Under the pieces are notes generated by a model. It was not told the origin of the DNA. It was given only the letters and a program-made list of their open reading frames with translations, and did no database searches. A program made the translations under genes and the position numbers. Below are positions 1 to 7,410 of a stretch of 17,985 nt of DNA, one piece after another (position 1 is the first letter of the stretch; every line of letters begins with the position of its first letter). Source of the stretch: Phycisphaerae bacterium. GTDB taxonomy: Bacteria > Planctomycetota > Phycisphaerae > Phycisphaerales > Phycisphaeraceae. The stretch lies in the NCBI GenBank assembly GCA_002688155.1, contig NZCH01000019.1, forward strand, positions 1 to 17,985, given 5' to 3'.

Positions 1-345
1 GCCGATGGTCAGCCTGCTCGGATCGATGTCGGGGTTGGCTTTGCGGATCTGCTGCCGATACTGCTCATCGCCGAACATGCGTTTCGCGATCGTTGCGAGC
101 GTGTCGTCTTTCGCAATAGTGTAAGACCCAGGCGAATCGTGCGTGGACGCGTCGTGATCGGACGAGTCGGGTGACAGGGCATCATGATCGGAGGGCAAAC
201 CATTGTGCGCAGCGATCACGTCGTGATTGGCGATTACGTTGGGCGTTGCCGACTCGTGCGGCGCGAACGACCAGAGCCGTATGCTGCACACGACGGCGAA
301 GATGATGCCCGCCGCGGCCAGGGCGATCTTATAGGGCATGACCAT
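1..345 (-). CDS. Membrane-anchored LysM-domain protein (3' end cut by window edge)
   Basis: The reverse-strand frame is open from the window edge and translates to a short N-terminus, one hydrophobic segment (about residues 6-23, AIFAVV-like with several Ala, Ile and Val), a hydrophilic linker rich in Ser, Asp and His (about 28-73), and a LysM domain starting at residue 75 (SYTIAKDDTLATIAKRMFGD). LysM domains bind the N-acetylglucosamine part of peptidoglycan and related glycans, so a cell-envelope location with the LysM domain outside the membrane is likely. The linker holds two copies of an SDHDA motif. I prefer the ATG at 345 because GGAG lies nine bases upstream; ATG at 354 or 339 is also possible. 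The domain is still running at position 1, so the C-terminus and any further domains are not visible. The gene is divergent from the glycosyltransferase gene. Confidence 0.75.
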   Translation of the reverse strand, partial: MVMPYKIALAAAGIIFAVVCSIRLWSFAPHESATPNVIANHDVIAAHNGLPSDHDALSPDSSDHDASTHDSPGSYTIAKDDTLATIAKRMFGDEQYRQQIRKANPDIDPSRLTIG

Positions 346-451
346 CCGTGGCATCTCCAGTGCATTTCCCCGGGCGATACCCCTGACCGTCGGGCGCACG
401 GGCCTTTGGACCGGTGGGTGAGCGCCAGGGCGGCGGCAATTCAACGCGGGC

Positions 452-457
452 ATTATA
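452..457 (-). promoter_or_regulatory. Possible -10 element (TATAAT) for the LysM gene
   Basis: The reverse strand reads TATAAT here, about 107 bases upstream of the chosen LysM start. No good -35 hexamer is present at 16-18 bases, although a TG lies two bases before the hexamer. This is a consensus -10 only, in the divergent gap between two genes, so it is a tentative call. Confidence 0.3.
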
Positions 458-523
458 CGCATCACCCGTGCCAGCGCGTCCATTGCGATTGACTTTTGCC
501 CGCCGATCGTGCAGTTTGCGCGT

Positions 524-1339
524 ATGGTGAAGGTTTCCGTAGCGATCTGCTGTGCCAACGCGGGCGCGACATTACGCAGCGCTTGCGAATCCGTCCGATG
601 GGCGGATGAGTTGCTCATCATCGACTCTGGATCGCATGACAACACCGCCGCCATCGCACAAGAGTACGCGGATCGCTACATCGTTGAGCCTTGGCGCGGA
701 TACACGCTGCAGAAACAGTACGCGGCCGACCTGAGTCAGCACGACTGGGTGCTGATCATCGACGGCGACGAGGAATGCTCGCCAGTGCTTGGCGAACAGA
801 TTCGGGCGCTGGACGACGCTCAGTTCGAAGCGGTCGATTTGGTGACGATGCCGCGACGCAATTACGTGATGGGTCGTTACGTGCGCGCCTGGTCGCCGGA
901 TCGCCAGCGGCGATTGTTTCACCGCCACCGAGTGGTGTGGAAAGCACACACACTGCACGACTCGCGTGGCCCGTCGGCGCCTCGGCGGATCATGCACCTG
1001 ACCGGCTGGATCGAACACAAGCGCCACAGCGACGCCGGCTTCGACGACTACTTCAGCGGCGCGCGCCACGATGCGCGGCTGCAGCTGGTCGCGCGCGACT
1101 GGTATGCGCAAGGCAAACGCTGTCACTGGTGGGACCTGGTCTTGCGCCCATATGCGGCATTTATCAAGTTCTACCTGTGCAAAGGCGGTTTCCTCGCCGG
1201 CACGTTCGGCCTGCTGATCGCGCAAAAGGCAGCCGTCAGCACACAATTACGTTACGCGGCGCTTTGGGCGGCCCAGACGAAGTCGGAAATCCGGAAACTC
1301 GGAAAGTCGAATGTCCCAAGCGGGAAATCAGCCTTATGA
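524..1339 (+). CDS. Glycosyltransferase family 2, WaaE/KdtX-like
   Basis: A 271-residue protein with a GT-A fold signature. It opens with the beta strand KVSVAICCANAG, has the nucleotide-binding Asp in ELLIIDSGSHDNT (Asp34) and a DxD-type metal site in IIDGDEEC (Asp80, Asp82). The C-terminal third has the aromatic and hydrophobic pattern (FIKFYLCKGGFLAG) seen in the WaaE/KdtX branch, enzymes that add a sugar to lipopolysaccharide core or other surface glycans from a nucleotide-sugar donor at the cytoplasmic face of the membrane. The acceptor and donor cannot be read from the sequence. I start at ATG 524 because family members begin just before the first beta strand; an in-frame GTG at 509 would add five residues. 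Neither start has a clear Shine-Dalgarno sequence. The family call is confident; the WaaE-like role is inference. Confidence 0.85.
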   Translation: MVKVSVAICCANAGATLRSACESVRWADELLIIDSGSHDNTAAIAQEYADRYIVEPWRGYTLQKQYAADLSQHDWVLIIDGDEECSPVLGEQIRALDDAQFEAVDLVTMPRRNYVMGRYVRAWSPDRQRRLFHRHRVVWKAHTLHDSRGPSAPRRIMHLTGWIEHKRHSDAGFDDYFSGARHDARLQLVARDWYAQGKRCHWWDLVLRPYAAFIKFYLCKGGFLAGTFGLLIAQKAAVSTQLRYAALWAAQTKSEIRKLGKSNVPSGKSAL

Positions 1340-1377
1340 CTTGCGAAGTTCGAATGACCGCTGGGTCTTGCATCGCC

Positions 1378-1406
1378 TTGACATGCCCGTGGGCGCAACT
1401 TATAGT
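1378..1406 (+). promoter_or_regulatory. Strong sigma70-type promoter for the STAS/kinase pair
   Basis: TTGACA at 1378-1383 and TATAGT at 1401-1406 are separated by exactly 17 bases. That is a perfect -35 box and a 5 of 6 match to the -10 consensus at ideal spacing. Transcription would begin near 1413, leaving a leader of about 25 bases that contains the Shine-Dalgarno sequence of the STAS gene. It is the best promoter match in the window and suggests vegetative-sigma, fairly strong expression of the regulator. Confidence 0.7.
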
Positions 1407-1437
1407 CTGATACCTACTTGATTTAGGAGGCTACCTC

Positions 1438-1797
1438 ATGCCCACGCAGGACTCACGCCTGCTGATTCACCGTGATGGTGACATCATCCAGATCAGCTTC
1501 GTTGACCGTAACATTCTCGAAGAGACCAGCATCCAGCAAATCGGCGACGAGATTGCTCAGTTGATTGACGAATCGCTGAACCCCAGGATTTTGATCAACT
1601 TCACGGATGTGGAGCATCTGTCGTCGGCGGCGCTAGGAACGCTGATCACAATCAACAACCGACTTCGGCAAAAGAACGGGCAGTTACGATTGTGCACGAT
1701 CGATCCGCAAATACACGAGGTGTTCAAGATCACAAAGCTGGACAAGCTTTTCCAGATCCACGAGACGGTGGATGAGGCAACGTCGAGCTTTCAGTAA
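1438..1797 (+). CDS. STAS-domain anti-sigma-factor antagonist (SpoIIAA/RsbV-like)
   Basis: A single-domain 119-residue protein of the usual length for SpoIIAA/RsbV. The core strand and loop NFTDVEHLSSAALGTLI (residues 54-70) matches the STAS phospho-loop, with Ser63 aligned to the serine that is phosphorylated in RsbV and SpoIIAA. The usual D-S-[ST]-G is changed to S-S-A-A, a variant I associate with planctomycete STAS proteins. In the classic partner switch, the unphosphorylated form binds the anti-sigma kinase and frees its client, and phosphorylation by the kinase blocks this. TAGGAGG ends seven bases before the ATG, an excellent ribosome binding site, so the start is secure. The likely partner kinase follows 148 bases downstream. 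The client (sigma factor or other) is not in the window, so the regulated output is unknown. Confidence 0.88.
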   Translation: MPTQDSRLLIHRDGDIIQISFVDRNILEETSIQQIGDEIAQLIDESLNPRILINFTDVEHLSSAALGTLITINNRLRQKNGQLRLCTIDPQIHEVFKITKLDKLFQIHETVDEATSSFQ

Positions 1798-1945
1798 CGC
1801 AACAGGGGCACCGACTTACAAACGCCGGTTTTATTGCATCGCCAGTGACAGGAGATGAGAGCCCAGGCAGCACCCCGGCGACCGCAGGGCCGCAACGCGA
1901 GGCACGCGGACACCGCCCCACACCACGCAACCCCTACGATTCCCA

Positions 1946-2377
1946 ATGCCCACGTCAACCAAACGCCTGGTCATTTGCGGCCATCTTGGTGAAGCGTCGA
2001 AGGTCCAACAGCAGATTCTGGACGAGGTGCAGGGTTTGGCCTACACCGAAAGCGCGTGTTTTGCGATTCGCTTGGCGATCGAAGAAGCGCTGAGCAACGC
2101 GATCATGCACGGCTGCGACAGCGATCCGAACAAGCACGTGACCGTCGAATACAGCATCGACGACGAGCAGGTCGCGATCACGATTTGCGACGAGGGCACG
2201 GGATTCACACCCGGCGTGTTGCCCGACCCAAGAGCGCAGGAGAACCTGGACAAGCCAAACGGCAGGGGCATCATGCTCATTCGCGCTTACATGACCGACG
2301 TTCGATACAACGACCGCGGCAATTGCATTACGATGGTCAAACGCCGGGACTGTCCGTTGCCGCAGTTGTCCGGGTAG
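1946..2377 (+). CDS. RsbW/SpoIIAB-like serine kinase, HATPase_c_2 domain
   Basis: A 143-residue stand-alone GHKL ATPase domain. The N box is AIEEALSNAIMHG (Glu46, Glu47, Asn51), the G1 box is CDEGTGFTP (Asp82, Gly84, Gly86), and the G2 box is NGRGIMLIRAYMTDV (Gly106, Gly108). Short proteins with these boxes and no sensor region act as anti-sigma factors that also phosphorylate a cognate STAS antagonist, and the STAS gene directly upstream is the natural partner. The 148-base gap has no clear promoter or terminator, so co-transcription is plausible. The ATG at 1946 has no good Shine-Dalgarno sequence and no better in-frame start exists upstream. Anti-sigma activity is inferred; some relatives control other response proteins instead. 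Confidence 0.87.
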   Translation: MPTSTKRLVICGHLGEASKVQQQILDEVQGLAYTESACFAIRLAIEEALSNAIMHGCDSDPNKHVTVEYSIDDEQVAITICDEGTGFTPGVLPDPRAQENLDKPNGRGIMLIRAYMTDVRYNDRGNCITMVKRRDCPLPQLSG

Positions 2378-2495
2378 GTGGTGAGCGACGTACCAGAGCG
2401 GGCACAACATTTGTAACCAATTGCTGTGAATATAGTTGCATTGCCATGTCGCGACAAACCGGAAACACCCCGGGCTGCCCATACTTTTCTCATAG

Positions 2496-2532
2496 GTCGC
2501 TCTTGGCGACAGCGGTCGATACCGGATAAGAT
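2496..2532 (+). promoter_or_regulatory. Possible promoter with overlapping dyads upstream of ybeY
   Basis: TTGGCG (2503-2508) and TAAGAT (2527-2532) are 18 bases apart, a moderate sigma70-like match. Two small perfect inverted repeats overlap it: GTCGC/GCGAC (2496-2500 and 2506-2510) across the -35, and CGGT/ACCG (2513-2516 and 2521-2524) in the spacer. They could be operator half-sites or chance. A second, weaker CATAAT (2577-2582) lies nearer the gene. The gap between the kinase gene and ybeY (2378-2609) holds nothing else that I recognise. Confidence 0.35.
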
Positions 2533-2609
2533 AGTAGCGTTGGCTGGATCATTGTTTGTGATCAACTGCCCGGTGGCATAATTGACCGATTGTTGATGCG
2601 AACCCGCGC

Positions 2610-3239
2610 ATGACAACCCACACTTCCACGGCTGCTGCCTGTTGCAGCGATCTGAACGCCGAGAACTCTGACGATGATGGCTCAGGCGGCTCATCGGACC
2701 AACCGCCCTCTACCGAAGCGTTGGCGATCGCCGTCCACTGGGACGCGGATGTCGCGCGGGCCCAGTCGGTTGATGTCGCTGGTGCGGCGCCGGGCATGAC
2801 GACAACCAAAATCGAACACTGGCTCGAACGCCATCTGGTGCTAATTGCCCAAGCGGCGGGCGTCCGCGGCGGGCAGCTTCGCGTGTCTGTCATTGATGAC
2901 GCGCAGATGCGCGATCTGCACAAACGCCACAAAAGAATTGATGACACCACCGACGTGCTGACATTTGATCTGCGCGACGAAGATGACGAGCCTGTTGACG
3001 CGGACGTTGCGATCTGTATCGACCAGGCGCAGCAGGCCGCCGCGCACCACGGGCATGACGTCCACCACGAACTGTTGCTTTACGCCGTCCATGGCCTGAT
3101 GCACCTGATGGGTCACAACGACAACGACCCCGACGCGGCGCACGCCATGCACGCCGCTGAAGACGATCTGCTGACCCAAATCGGCATCGGCGCTGTCTAC
3201 GCAACCCCAACCGTGTCAACACCAACCATTAACCTTTAA
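2610..3239 (+). CDS. ybeY: Endoribonuclease YbeY / rRNA maturation factor
   Basis: The C-terminal two thirds match YbeY, a zinc-dependent single-strand endoribonuclease for 16S rRNA 3' processing and ribosome quality control. Visible signatures are LRVSVIDDAQM (90-100), DTTDVLTFDL (112-121, the family TDVLSF box) and HHELLLYAVHGLMHLMGHND (152-171). The metal site has His161 and His165, but the usual third ligand (His in HGxLHLxGYDH) is Asp171; His169 is nearby. At 209 residues it is longer than the usual 150-160, because of an acidic, Ser- and Asp-rich N-terminal stretch (about 1-35). No strong Shine-Dalgarno sequence precedes the ATG. The CNNM/CorC gene follows after 17 bases, the same neighbour as E. 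coli ybeY-ybeX, which supports the call. The usual phoH-like gene upstream is absent, replaced by the partner-switch pair. Confidence 0.9.
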   Translation: MTTHTSTAAACCSDLNAENSDDDGSGGSSDQPPSTEALAIAVHWDADVARAQSVDVAGAAPGMTTTKIEHWLERHLVLIAQAAGVRGGQLRVSVIDDAQMRDLHKRHKRIDDTTDVLTFDLRDEDDEPVDADVAICIDQAQQAAAHHGHDVHHELLLYAVHGLMHLMGHNDNDPDAAHAMHAAEDDLLTQIGIGAVYATPTVSTPTINL

Positions 3240-3256
3240 CCCCAGACTCCACCCAC

Positions 3257-4561
3257 GTGTCCGACCCTGCATTATGGATTGCCCTGACCGCCGCCGTGCT
3301 GAGCTGCTATTTCGCGGCCTGCACCATGTCGCTGCGCACGTTCAGCAAGGCGCGAATGGCAGAACTGCTGGCTGGTCGCAGCCTTGAAAATCGGCTTGAT
3401 CAGTTCATCGACCGCGCTCCTAAACTTCAGCTCATCTGTAGCACGCTGCGCACCTTGATGAACCTGGCGTTGTTCGTGGCCGTGTTGATCTGGTTCGAAG
3501 AGTTGCGCGATGCCAGCGTGCTGTGGTACTACGCAGCCTCGCTGGGATTGGCGCTGTTGTTGACGATCGTGTTTAGCGTCGCGATTGCGTCAAGTATCGC
3601 GCGCCATCGGCCCGAACGGCTGCTGGCGCGATCCATCGTGCTGTTGAATGCACTACATCTGTTGCTGTGGCCGATCGCGCGACTGCTGCTGCTGCTGGAA
3701 TTGTTCGTCCGCCGTCTGTTGGGCGCCGGTGAAGATGAGGAAAGCGACAGCCCGCTCGCCGACGAAATCCTCGCGGTCGTCGATGAGCACGAAGAGGACG
3801 GTGCCGTCGAGAAAGGACAGAAACAGATGCTCGAAGGCGTGATCGAACTGCCGACAACAACTGTCGACGAGATCATGACACCGCGCACGGAGATGGTCGG
3901 CATCGAAGTCGACGCGCCACTGGATCAGGTTCGCGCAACGATCCTCGATCACGGGCACAGCCGCATACCCGTTTACGAAGAAAACCTGGACAACATCGTA
4001 GGCGTTTTATACGCCAAGGACCTGATCCGTTTTCTGGGCAACGGCCAGCAGATGAGCCTGCGCGACGTGACACGTGAGCCCATGCTCGTTCCGGAAAGCA
4101 AAGCCGTGCCCGATATGCTTGCCGAGTTCAAGGCCGCCAAGGTACATATGGCGATCGTGCTCGATGAGTATGGCGGCACCGCGGGGCTGGTCACCGTCGA
4201 GGACATTATCGAGGAAATCATCGGCGACATCGCCGACGAGTACGAGCAAGCGCAGGACGAGCCAACCGTCCGCCGCATCGACGAGATGACCGCCGACGTC
4301 GATGGGCGCGTCGACATCGAGGATCTGAATGACCAGCTGGATCTGACGTTGCCAGAAGACGGCGATTACGAAACGGTCGGCGGATTCGTCTTTGCATCCC
4401 TTGGGCACATCCCAGTCGCAGGGGAACAGTTCGAATCGCACGGCGCTCGCTTTACGGTGACCGGCGCGCAGCGCACGAAGGTGGCACGCGTGCGGATCGA
4501 ATTGCTCGCCGCCCCGGCGGCGAACGGTAAAAACGGGCGTAACGGTGGCGACGGGAATTAA
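3257..4561 (+). CDS. CNNM/CorC-type membrane protein with CBS pair
   Basis: A 434-residue integral membrane protein with the full CNNM layout. There is a DUF21 transmembrane region (hydrophobic segments near 5-24, 62-80, 92-114 and 128-150). A cytosolic CBS pair follows, with ETVDEIMTPR-type entry TVDEIMTPRTEMVGI at 202-216, HSRIPVYEENLDNIVGVLYA at 234-253 and MAIVLDEYGGTAGLVTVEDI at 298-317. A C-terminal CorC_HlyC domain covers about 335-418 (DYETVGGFVFASLGHIPVAGE at 370-390). Family members are implicated in magnesium or cobalt efflux and resistance; older annotation as hemolysin is misleading. The start is GTG at 3257, 17 bases after ybeY, so the two are probably one transcript. The last residues are Asn- and Gly-rich and likely disordered. 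The ion transported cannot be decided from sequence. Confidence 0.9.
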   Translation: MSDPALWIALTAAVLSCYFAACTMSLRTFSKARMAELLAGRSLENRLDQFIDRAPKLQLICSTLRTLMNLALFVAVLIWFEELRDASVLWYYAASLGLALLLTIVFSVAIASSIARHRPERLLARSIVLLNALHLLLWPIARLLLLLELFVRRLLGAGEDEESDSPLADEILAVVDEHEEDGAVEKGQKQMLEGVIELPTTTVDEIMTPRTEMVGIEVDAPLDQVRATILDHGHSRIPVYEENLDNIVGVLYAKDLIRFLGNGQQMSLRDVTREPMLVPESKAVPDMLAEFKAAKVHMAIVLDEYGGTAGLVTVEDIIEEIIGDIADEYEQAQDEPTVRRIDEMTADVDGRVDIEDLNDQLDLTLPEDGDYETVGGFVFASLGHIPVAGEQFESHGARFTVTGAQRTKVARVRIELLAAPAANGKNGRNGGDGN

Positions 4562-4620
4562 CGCCTGCCACCCGACCATTCATCACCACTTAGTTGCAAC
4601 CCCTCAGCGAAGTCCACGCA

Positions 4621-4626
4621 TATAAT
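4621..4626 (+). promoter_or_regulatory. Possible -10 element (TATAAT) for cysS
   Basis: A perfect TATAAT lies 38 bases before the cysS ATG. The nearest -35-like hexamer, TTGCAA at 4594-4599, is 21 bases away, which is too far for a standard promoter. If used, transcription starts near 4633. That lies downstream of the in-frame GTG at 4629 and supports translation from ATG 4665. Confidence 0.4.
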
Positions 4627-4664
4627 TTGTGGGTTCTCATCGCGCAATTGTTACACTTCCAGTG

Positions 4665-6212
4665 ATGGACACCCGCTTCTACAATACCCTCACGAACAGC
4701 ATCGAACTGTTCACGCCGATCGATTCCCCGCGCGTGTCGATGTACAACTGCGGGCCGACCGTCTACGACTACGTGCACATCGGCAACTTCAAGACATTTC
4801 TGTTCGCCGACGTTTTACGCAGATTTCTTGAACTGGCCGGCTGCGACGTGCACCAGGTGATGAACCTGACGGACGTGGGTCACATGACCGAGGACCAGTT
4901 CGCCGACGGTGGCGGTGAAGACAAGATGGCCGTCGCAGCAGCGCGCATCAAGGAGGCCAAGAAGCAGGGCAAGGCGCACGTCGCGGCGATCGGCGATCCC
5001 GACGACCCGTGCCAGATCGCCGACTTTTACATCGACGCCTTTCTTCAGGATGCGCGTCTGATGAACATGAAGGTCGCAGATGAATTCCCCGCGAATACGC
5101 CACGCGCGTCGCAGCACGTCGATGGCATGCAGGCGATGATCGCAAAGCTGATCGAGCACGGGCACGCGTACGTCGCCAACGACGGAGTGGTGTATTACAG
5201 CGTGGAGAGTTTCGACGCGTACGGTCGACTGTCGGGCAATACGCTCGACCGGTTGCGCACCGGCGCTGGCGGCAGAGTGCGTCAGGAAGACCAGGCCGTC
5301 AAACGCCATCCCGGCGACTTTTTTTTGTGGAAACCCGATCCGTCGCACATCATGCGCTGGAACTCACCATGGGGTGAAGGCTACCCCGGCTGGCATATTG
5401 AGTGTTCGGTCATGGCTACGGCCCTGCTCGGGCGTGATCAGATCGACATCCACACCGGTGGTGAGGACAACATTTTCCCGCACCACGAATGCGAGATCGC
5501 GCAAACTTGCGGCGCGACCGGCGGCGAGTTTTTCGCGCGCTACTGGCTTCATTCGCGCCACCTGCTCGTCGATGGCGAGAAGATGTCCAAGAGCAAAGGC
5601 ACGTTTCACACAGTGCGCGACGTGCTGGACGGCCGCGTGACCGGCCGACCGGTGCATCCGGCCATCCTGCGTTACGAACTGATCCGCGGTCACTATCGCT
5701 CGAACCTGAACTTCACATTCGGCAGCTTGCAGCAGTCCGCGCTTGAGGTCGCACAGTTGCGCAGCGCGGCGACGCTGTTCGCGCAGCAGGCCGGTGACCA
5801 GTGGGCCCAGGTCGATTTGTCGCACCCTGTGCTCGCCGGTTTTGCTGAAGCGATGGCGGATGACCTGAACATCAGCAGCGCGCTGGGGGTCGTGTTTGAC
5901 TGGCTCAAGAAACCCAAGGGTACGCCGGCGGTGAAGCGCGCCGTGCTGGAAAAAATTGATTCAGTGCTCGGGATACTGCGCACGCCCGCTGCAGGTGAGC
6001 CGGATGTGCTGGCGGCCGGGTCACTGTCGCGCGACGAACTCGATGCGAGGTTGCAGTTGATCAATGAAGCGCGCGCTAACATGGACTATGACGCAGCCGA
6101 TGCGCAAAAACAGGCGCTTCGCGATTTGGACTACGACGTGCAGGACACGCCCGCATGCACGATTGCGACGGCGCGGCCGATCGTCGTTGACCCAGCGCAC
6201 GTCGGCGCATGA
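4665..6212 (+). CDS. cysS: Cysteinyl-tRNA synthetase
   Basis: A 515-residue class I aminoacyl-tRNA synthetase that charges tRNA-Cys in the cytoplasm. It has the CysRS entry CGPTVYDYVHIGN (29-41), with the HIGH motif as HIGN, and the KMSKS loop at 306-310 in GEKMSKSKGTFHTV. The four zinc ligands that select cysteine are Cys29, Cys247 (GWHIECSVM), His273 and Glu277 (FPHHECEIAQ; the common Asn is Cys here). The C-terminal part carries the helical DALR-like domain. Domain order and residues are all intact, and length is near the upper side of normal. I start at ATG 4665 because the protein then begins MDTRFYNTLTNS, as in homologues; an in-frame GTG at 4629 would add 12 unrelated residues. It stands between the CNNM gene and a convergent aldolase gene. 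Confidence 0.97.
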   Translation: MDTRFYNTLTNSIELFTPIDSPRVSMYNCGPTVYDYVHIGNFKTFLFADVLRRFLELAGCDVHQVMNLTDVGHMTEDQFADGGGEDKMAVAAARIKEAKKQGKAHVAAIGDPDDPCQIADFYIDAFLQDARLMNMKVADEFPANTPRASQHVDGMQAMIAKLIEHGHAYVANDGVVYYSVESFDAYGRLSGNTLDRLRTGAGGRVRQEDQAVKRHPGDFFLWKPDPSHIMRWNSPWGEGYPGWHIECSVMATALLGRDQIDIHTGGEDNIFPHHECEIAQTCGATGGEFFARYWLHSRHLLVDGEKMSKSKGTFHTVRDVLDGRVTGRPVHPAILRYELIRGHYRSNLNFTFGSLQQSALEVAQLRSAATLFAQQAGDQWAQVDLSHPVLAGFAEAMADDLNISSALGVVFDWLKKPKGTPAVKRAVLEKIDSVLGILRTPAAGEPDVLAAGSLSRDELDARLQLINEARANMDYDAADAQKQALRDLDYDVQDTPACTIATARPIVVDPAHVGA

Positions 6213-6229
6213 TCGCGACGATCTTAGAC

Positions 6230-6249
6230 TCCCGATTTCCGAATCGGGA
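6230..6249. terminator. Inverted repeat between convergent cysS and aldolase genes
   Basis: TCCCGATT and AATCGGGA form a perfect 8-base-pair stem around the loop TCCG, 18 bases after the cysS stop and in the 98-base gap between convergent genes. A short stable hairpin in this place may end transcription from either side. It has no T-run on either strand, so it is not a canonical intrinsic terminator. Confidence 0.45.
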
Positions 6250-6269
6250 AAGGACGTGTGCCAGTGGCA

Positions 6270-6291
6270 AATCGCAACGCGTCAATCGCAA
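6270..6291 (+). repeat. Two direct copies of AATCGCAA
   Basis: AATCGCAA occurs at 6270-6277 and 6284-6291, a 14-base period, just after the 6230-6249 hairpin and followed by AT-rich sequence. With the nearby GATTT and AATC words this looks like short low-complexity intergenic sequence. No function is evident. Confidence 0.35.
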
Positions 6292-6310
6292 ATTGAAAAT
6301 CCCACCCCCC

Positions 6311-7123
6311 CTACCCGTAGTAACTCTGTGGAAACTTAAACTCGCGCTCGGTCGGCGTGATGCCGGCAACAACCTGCTTCACGTCCTCGAGTGATTTGGC
6401 CGCCATCGTGCGCAGACAGGCGATGTCCCCGGCAACGACGATTGCCTGATAGCCGGCTTCGAGGAAAAACTGCTGGTGCTGCGGGTCGAACGCGACGGTG
6501 CCGGCGAACTTGCCGGCCTGGCGCGCCGCGGCGCCCATCCGCTGCGCCGCATCACGCAGTTGGTCGTTTTCCAGGATGGGCGTGTTCATCGGCAGGCCCA
6601 TGCAGATGCGCATGTCGTCCGGGCCGAAAAACAGCATGTCGATGCCATCGGTATTGATGATCGCGTCGGCATTTTCGACGGCTTTGAGCGTCTCAATCTG
6701 CGCGACGACGATCATATGAAACTCGGTCGGCATGTCGCGGCCGTACAGGTCGATGATGCGTCGCCCGCCGAATGAGCGCGAACCTTGCGGGGGGAAATAC
6801 AGCGCATCAACGACGCACTGCGCCTCCTCGGCCGTGTTGACCATCGGGATCATCATCCCCAGTGGTGCCAGGTCCGCGTATATGCCCAGCAACGCAGGCT
6901 CCTGTCCCGGCACGCGCACCAGTGCCGCAACATTCACCCCGCTGCACGCTTGACAAGCCGCCAGCACCGTTCGGTAATCGTGTTCTCCGTGCTGACTGTC
7001 GATCCACGCGAAATCAAAGTCTTTAGCGGCGCCTTCAATGATGCCCGACGCCGGGTACATATTCGCAAAGCCCAGCACGGTGTTGCCGGCGAGCAGTTTT
7101 TCGAGAAGGGCGTTGTTGGCCAT
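6311..7123 (-). CDS. HpcH/HpaI-family class II aldolase
   Basis: A 270-residue TIM-barrel aldolase of the HpcH/HpaI (2-dehydro-3-deoxyglucarate aldolase) family. These enzymes reversibly cleave or form 2-keto-3-deoxy acids, giving pyruvate and an aldehyde, with a divalent metal. Visible active-site positions match HpcH: His45 in IDSQHGEHDY, Arg70 in VRVPG, metal ligand Glu144 in AQIET, and metal ligand Asp169 or Asp170 in FFGPDDM. I start at 7123 (MANNALLEKL) because AGGA lies just upstream at good spacing and the length then fits the family; upstream in-frame ATGs at 7180 and 7204 are less likely. The substrate cannot be decided. It lies last in a minus-strand run after the HAD and VanZ genes, but about 480 bases from the latter, so it may have its own promoter. 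Confidence 0.9.
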   Translation of the reverse strand: MANNALLEKLLAGNTVLGFANMYPASGIIEGAAKDFDFAWIDSQHGEHDYRTVLAACQACSGVNVAALVRVPGQEPALLGIYADLAPLGMMIPMVNTAEEAQCVVDALYFPPQGSRSFGGRRIIDLYGRDMPTEFHMIVVAQIETLKAVENADAIINTDGIDMLFFGPDDMRICMGLPMNTPILENDQLRDAAQRMGAAARQAGKFAGTVAFDPQHQQFFLEAGYQAIVVAGDIACLRTMAAKSLEDVKQVVAGITPTEREFKFPQSYYG

Positions 7124-7205
7124 TGCTGTTCCTGCGGAATCTGGTTTCAGATCTTGAATACTACGTGTGGGAGTGTACATCACTCGTGCTTGTCGTTTTC
7201 CCATT

Positions 7206-7220
7206 CACCGGCATCCGGTG
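7206..7220. repeat. Short perfect inverted repeat upstream of the aldolase gene
   Basis: CACCGG and CCGGTG flank the three bases CAT, making a compact dyad 83 bases upstream of the chosen aldolase start. It could be an operator or a small hairpin ending the upstream transcript; there is no T-run. It sits just after the TAA stop of the open frame at 7231-7410. Confidence 0.3.
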
Positions 7221-7230
7221 CAGCACCGCT

Positions 7231-7410
7231 TTAACTGTGCACGCAGACGCCCCGCCCGGTCCAGTAGGAAAAGGATCGCGGATCAGTGAAATGGTCTAGC
7301 AGTTCACCGCCGTTGAGGCATTGCCTGGTCCGACGCGCGTGTGCGCCATCGCTCCTGTCACACAGGTGGTTGCCCGCCACGCCGCCACGAGTGCACCACC
7401 CACGTCTTCG
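7231..7410 (-). pseudogene. Open frame, possible frameshifted tail of the preceding small gene
   Basis: This reverse-strand frame is open for 59 codons to a TAA at 7231. It overlaps the end of the 82-codon frame above it in a different register. Its last part, reading NGGELLDHFTDPRSFSYWTG and on to VCVHS, looks protein-like and uses GC-ending codons, but it has no good start of its own. One reading is a single gene broken by a frameshift in the shared stretch (7358-7410); another is chance openness in GC-rich DNA. I recognise no family. Confidence 0.2.

Noticed and set aside
572..1246. Long reverse-strand open frame (224 codons) inside the glycosyltransferase gene
   Set aside because: It lies fully antisense to a gene with clear GT2 motifs, its product has no recognisable features, and GC-rich codon use commonly leaves the opposite strand open.
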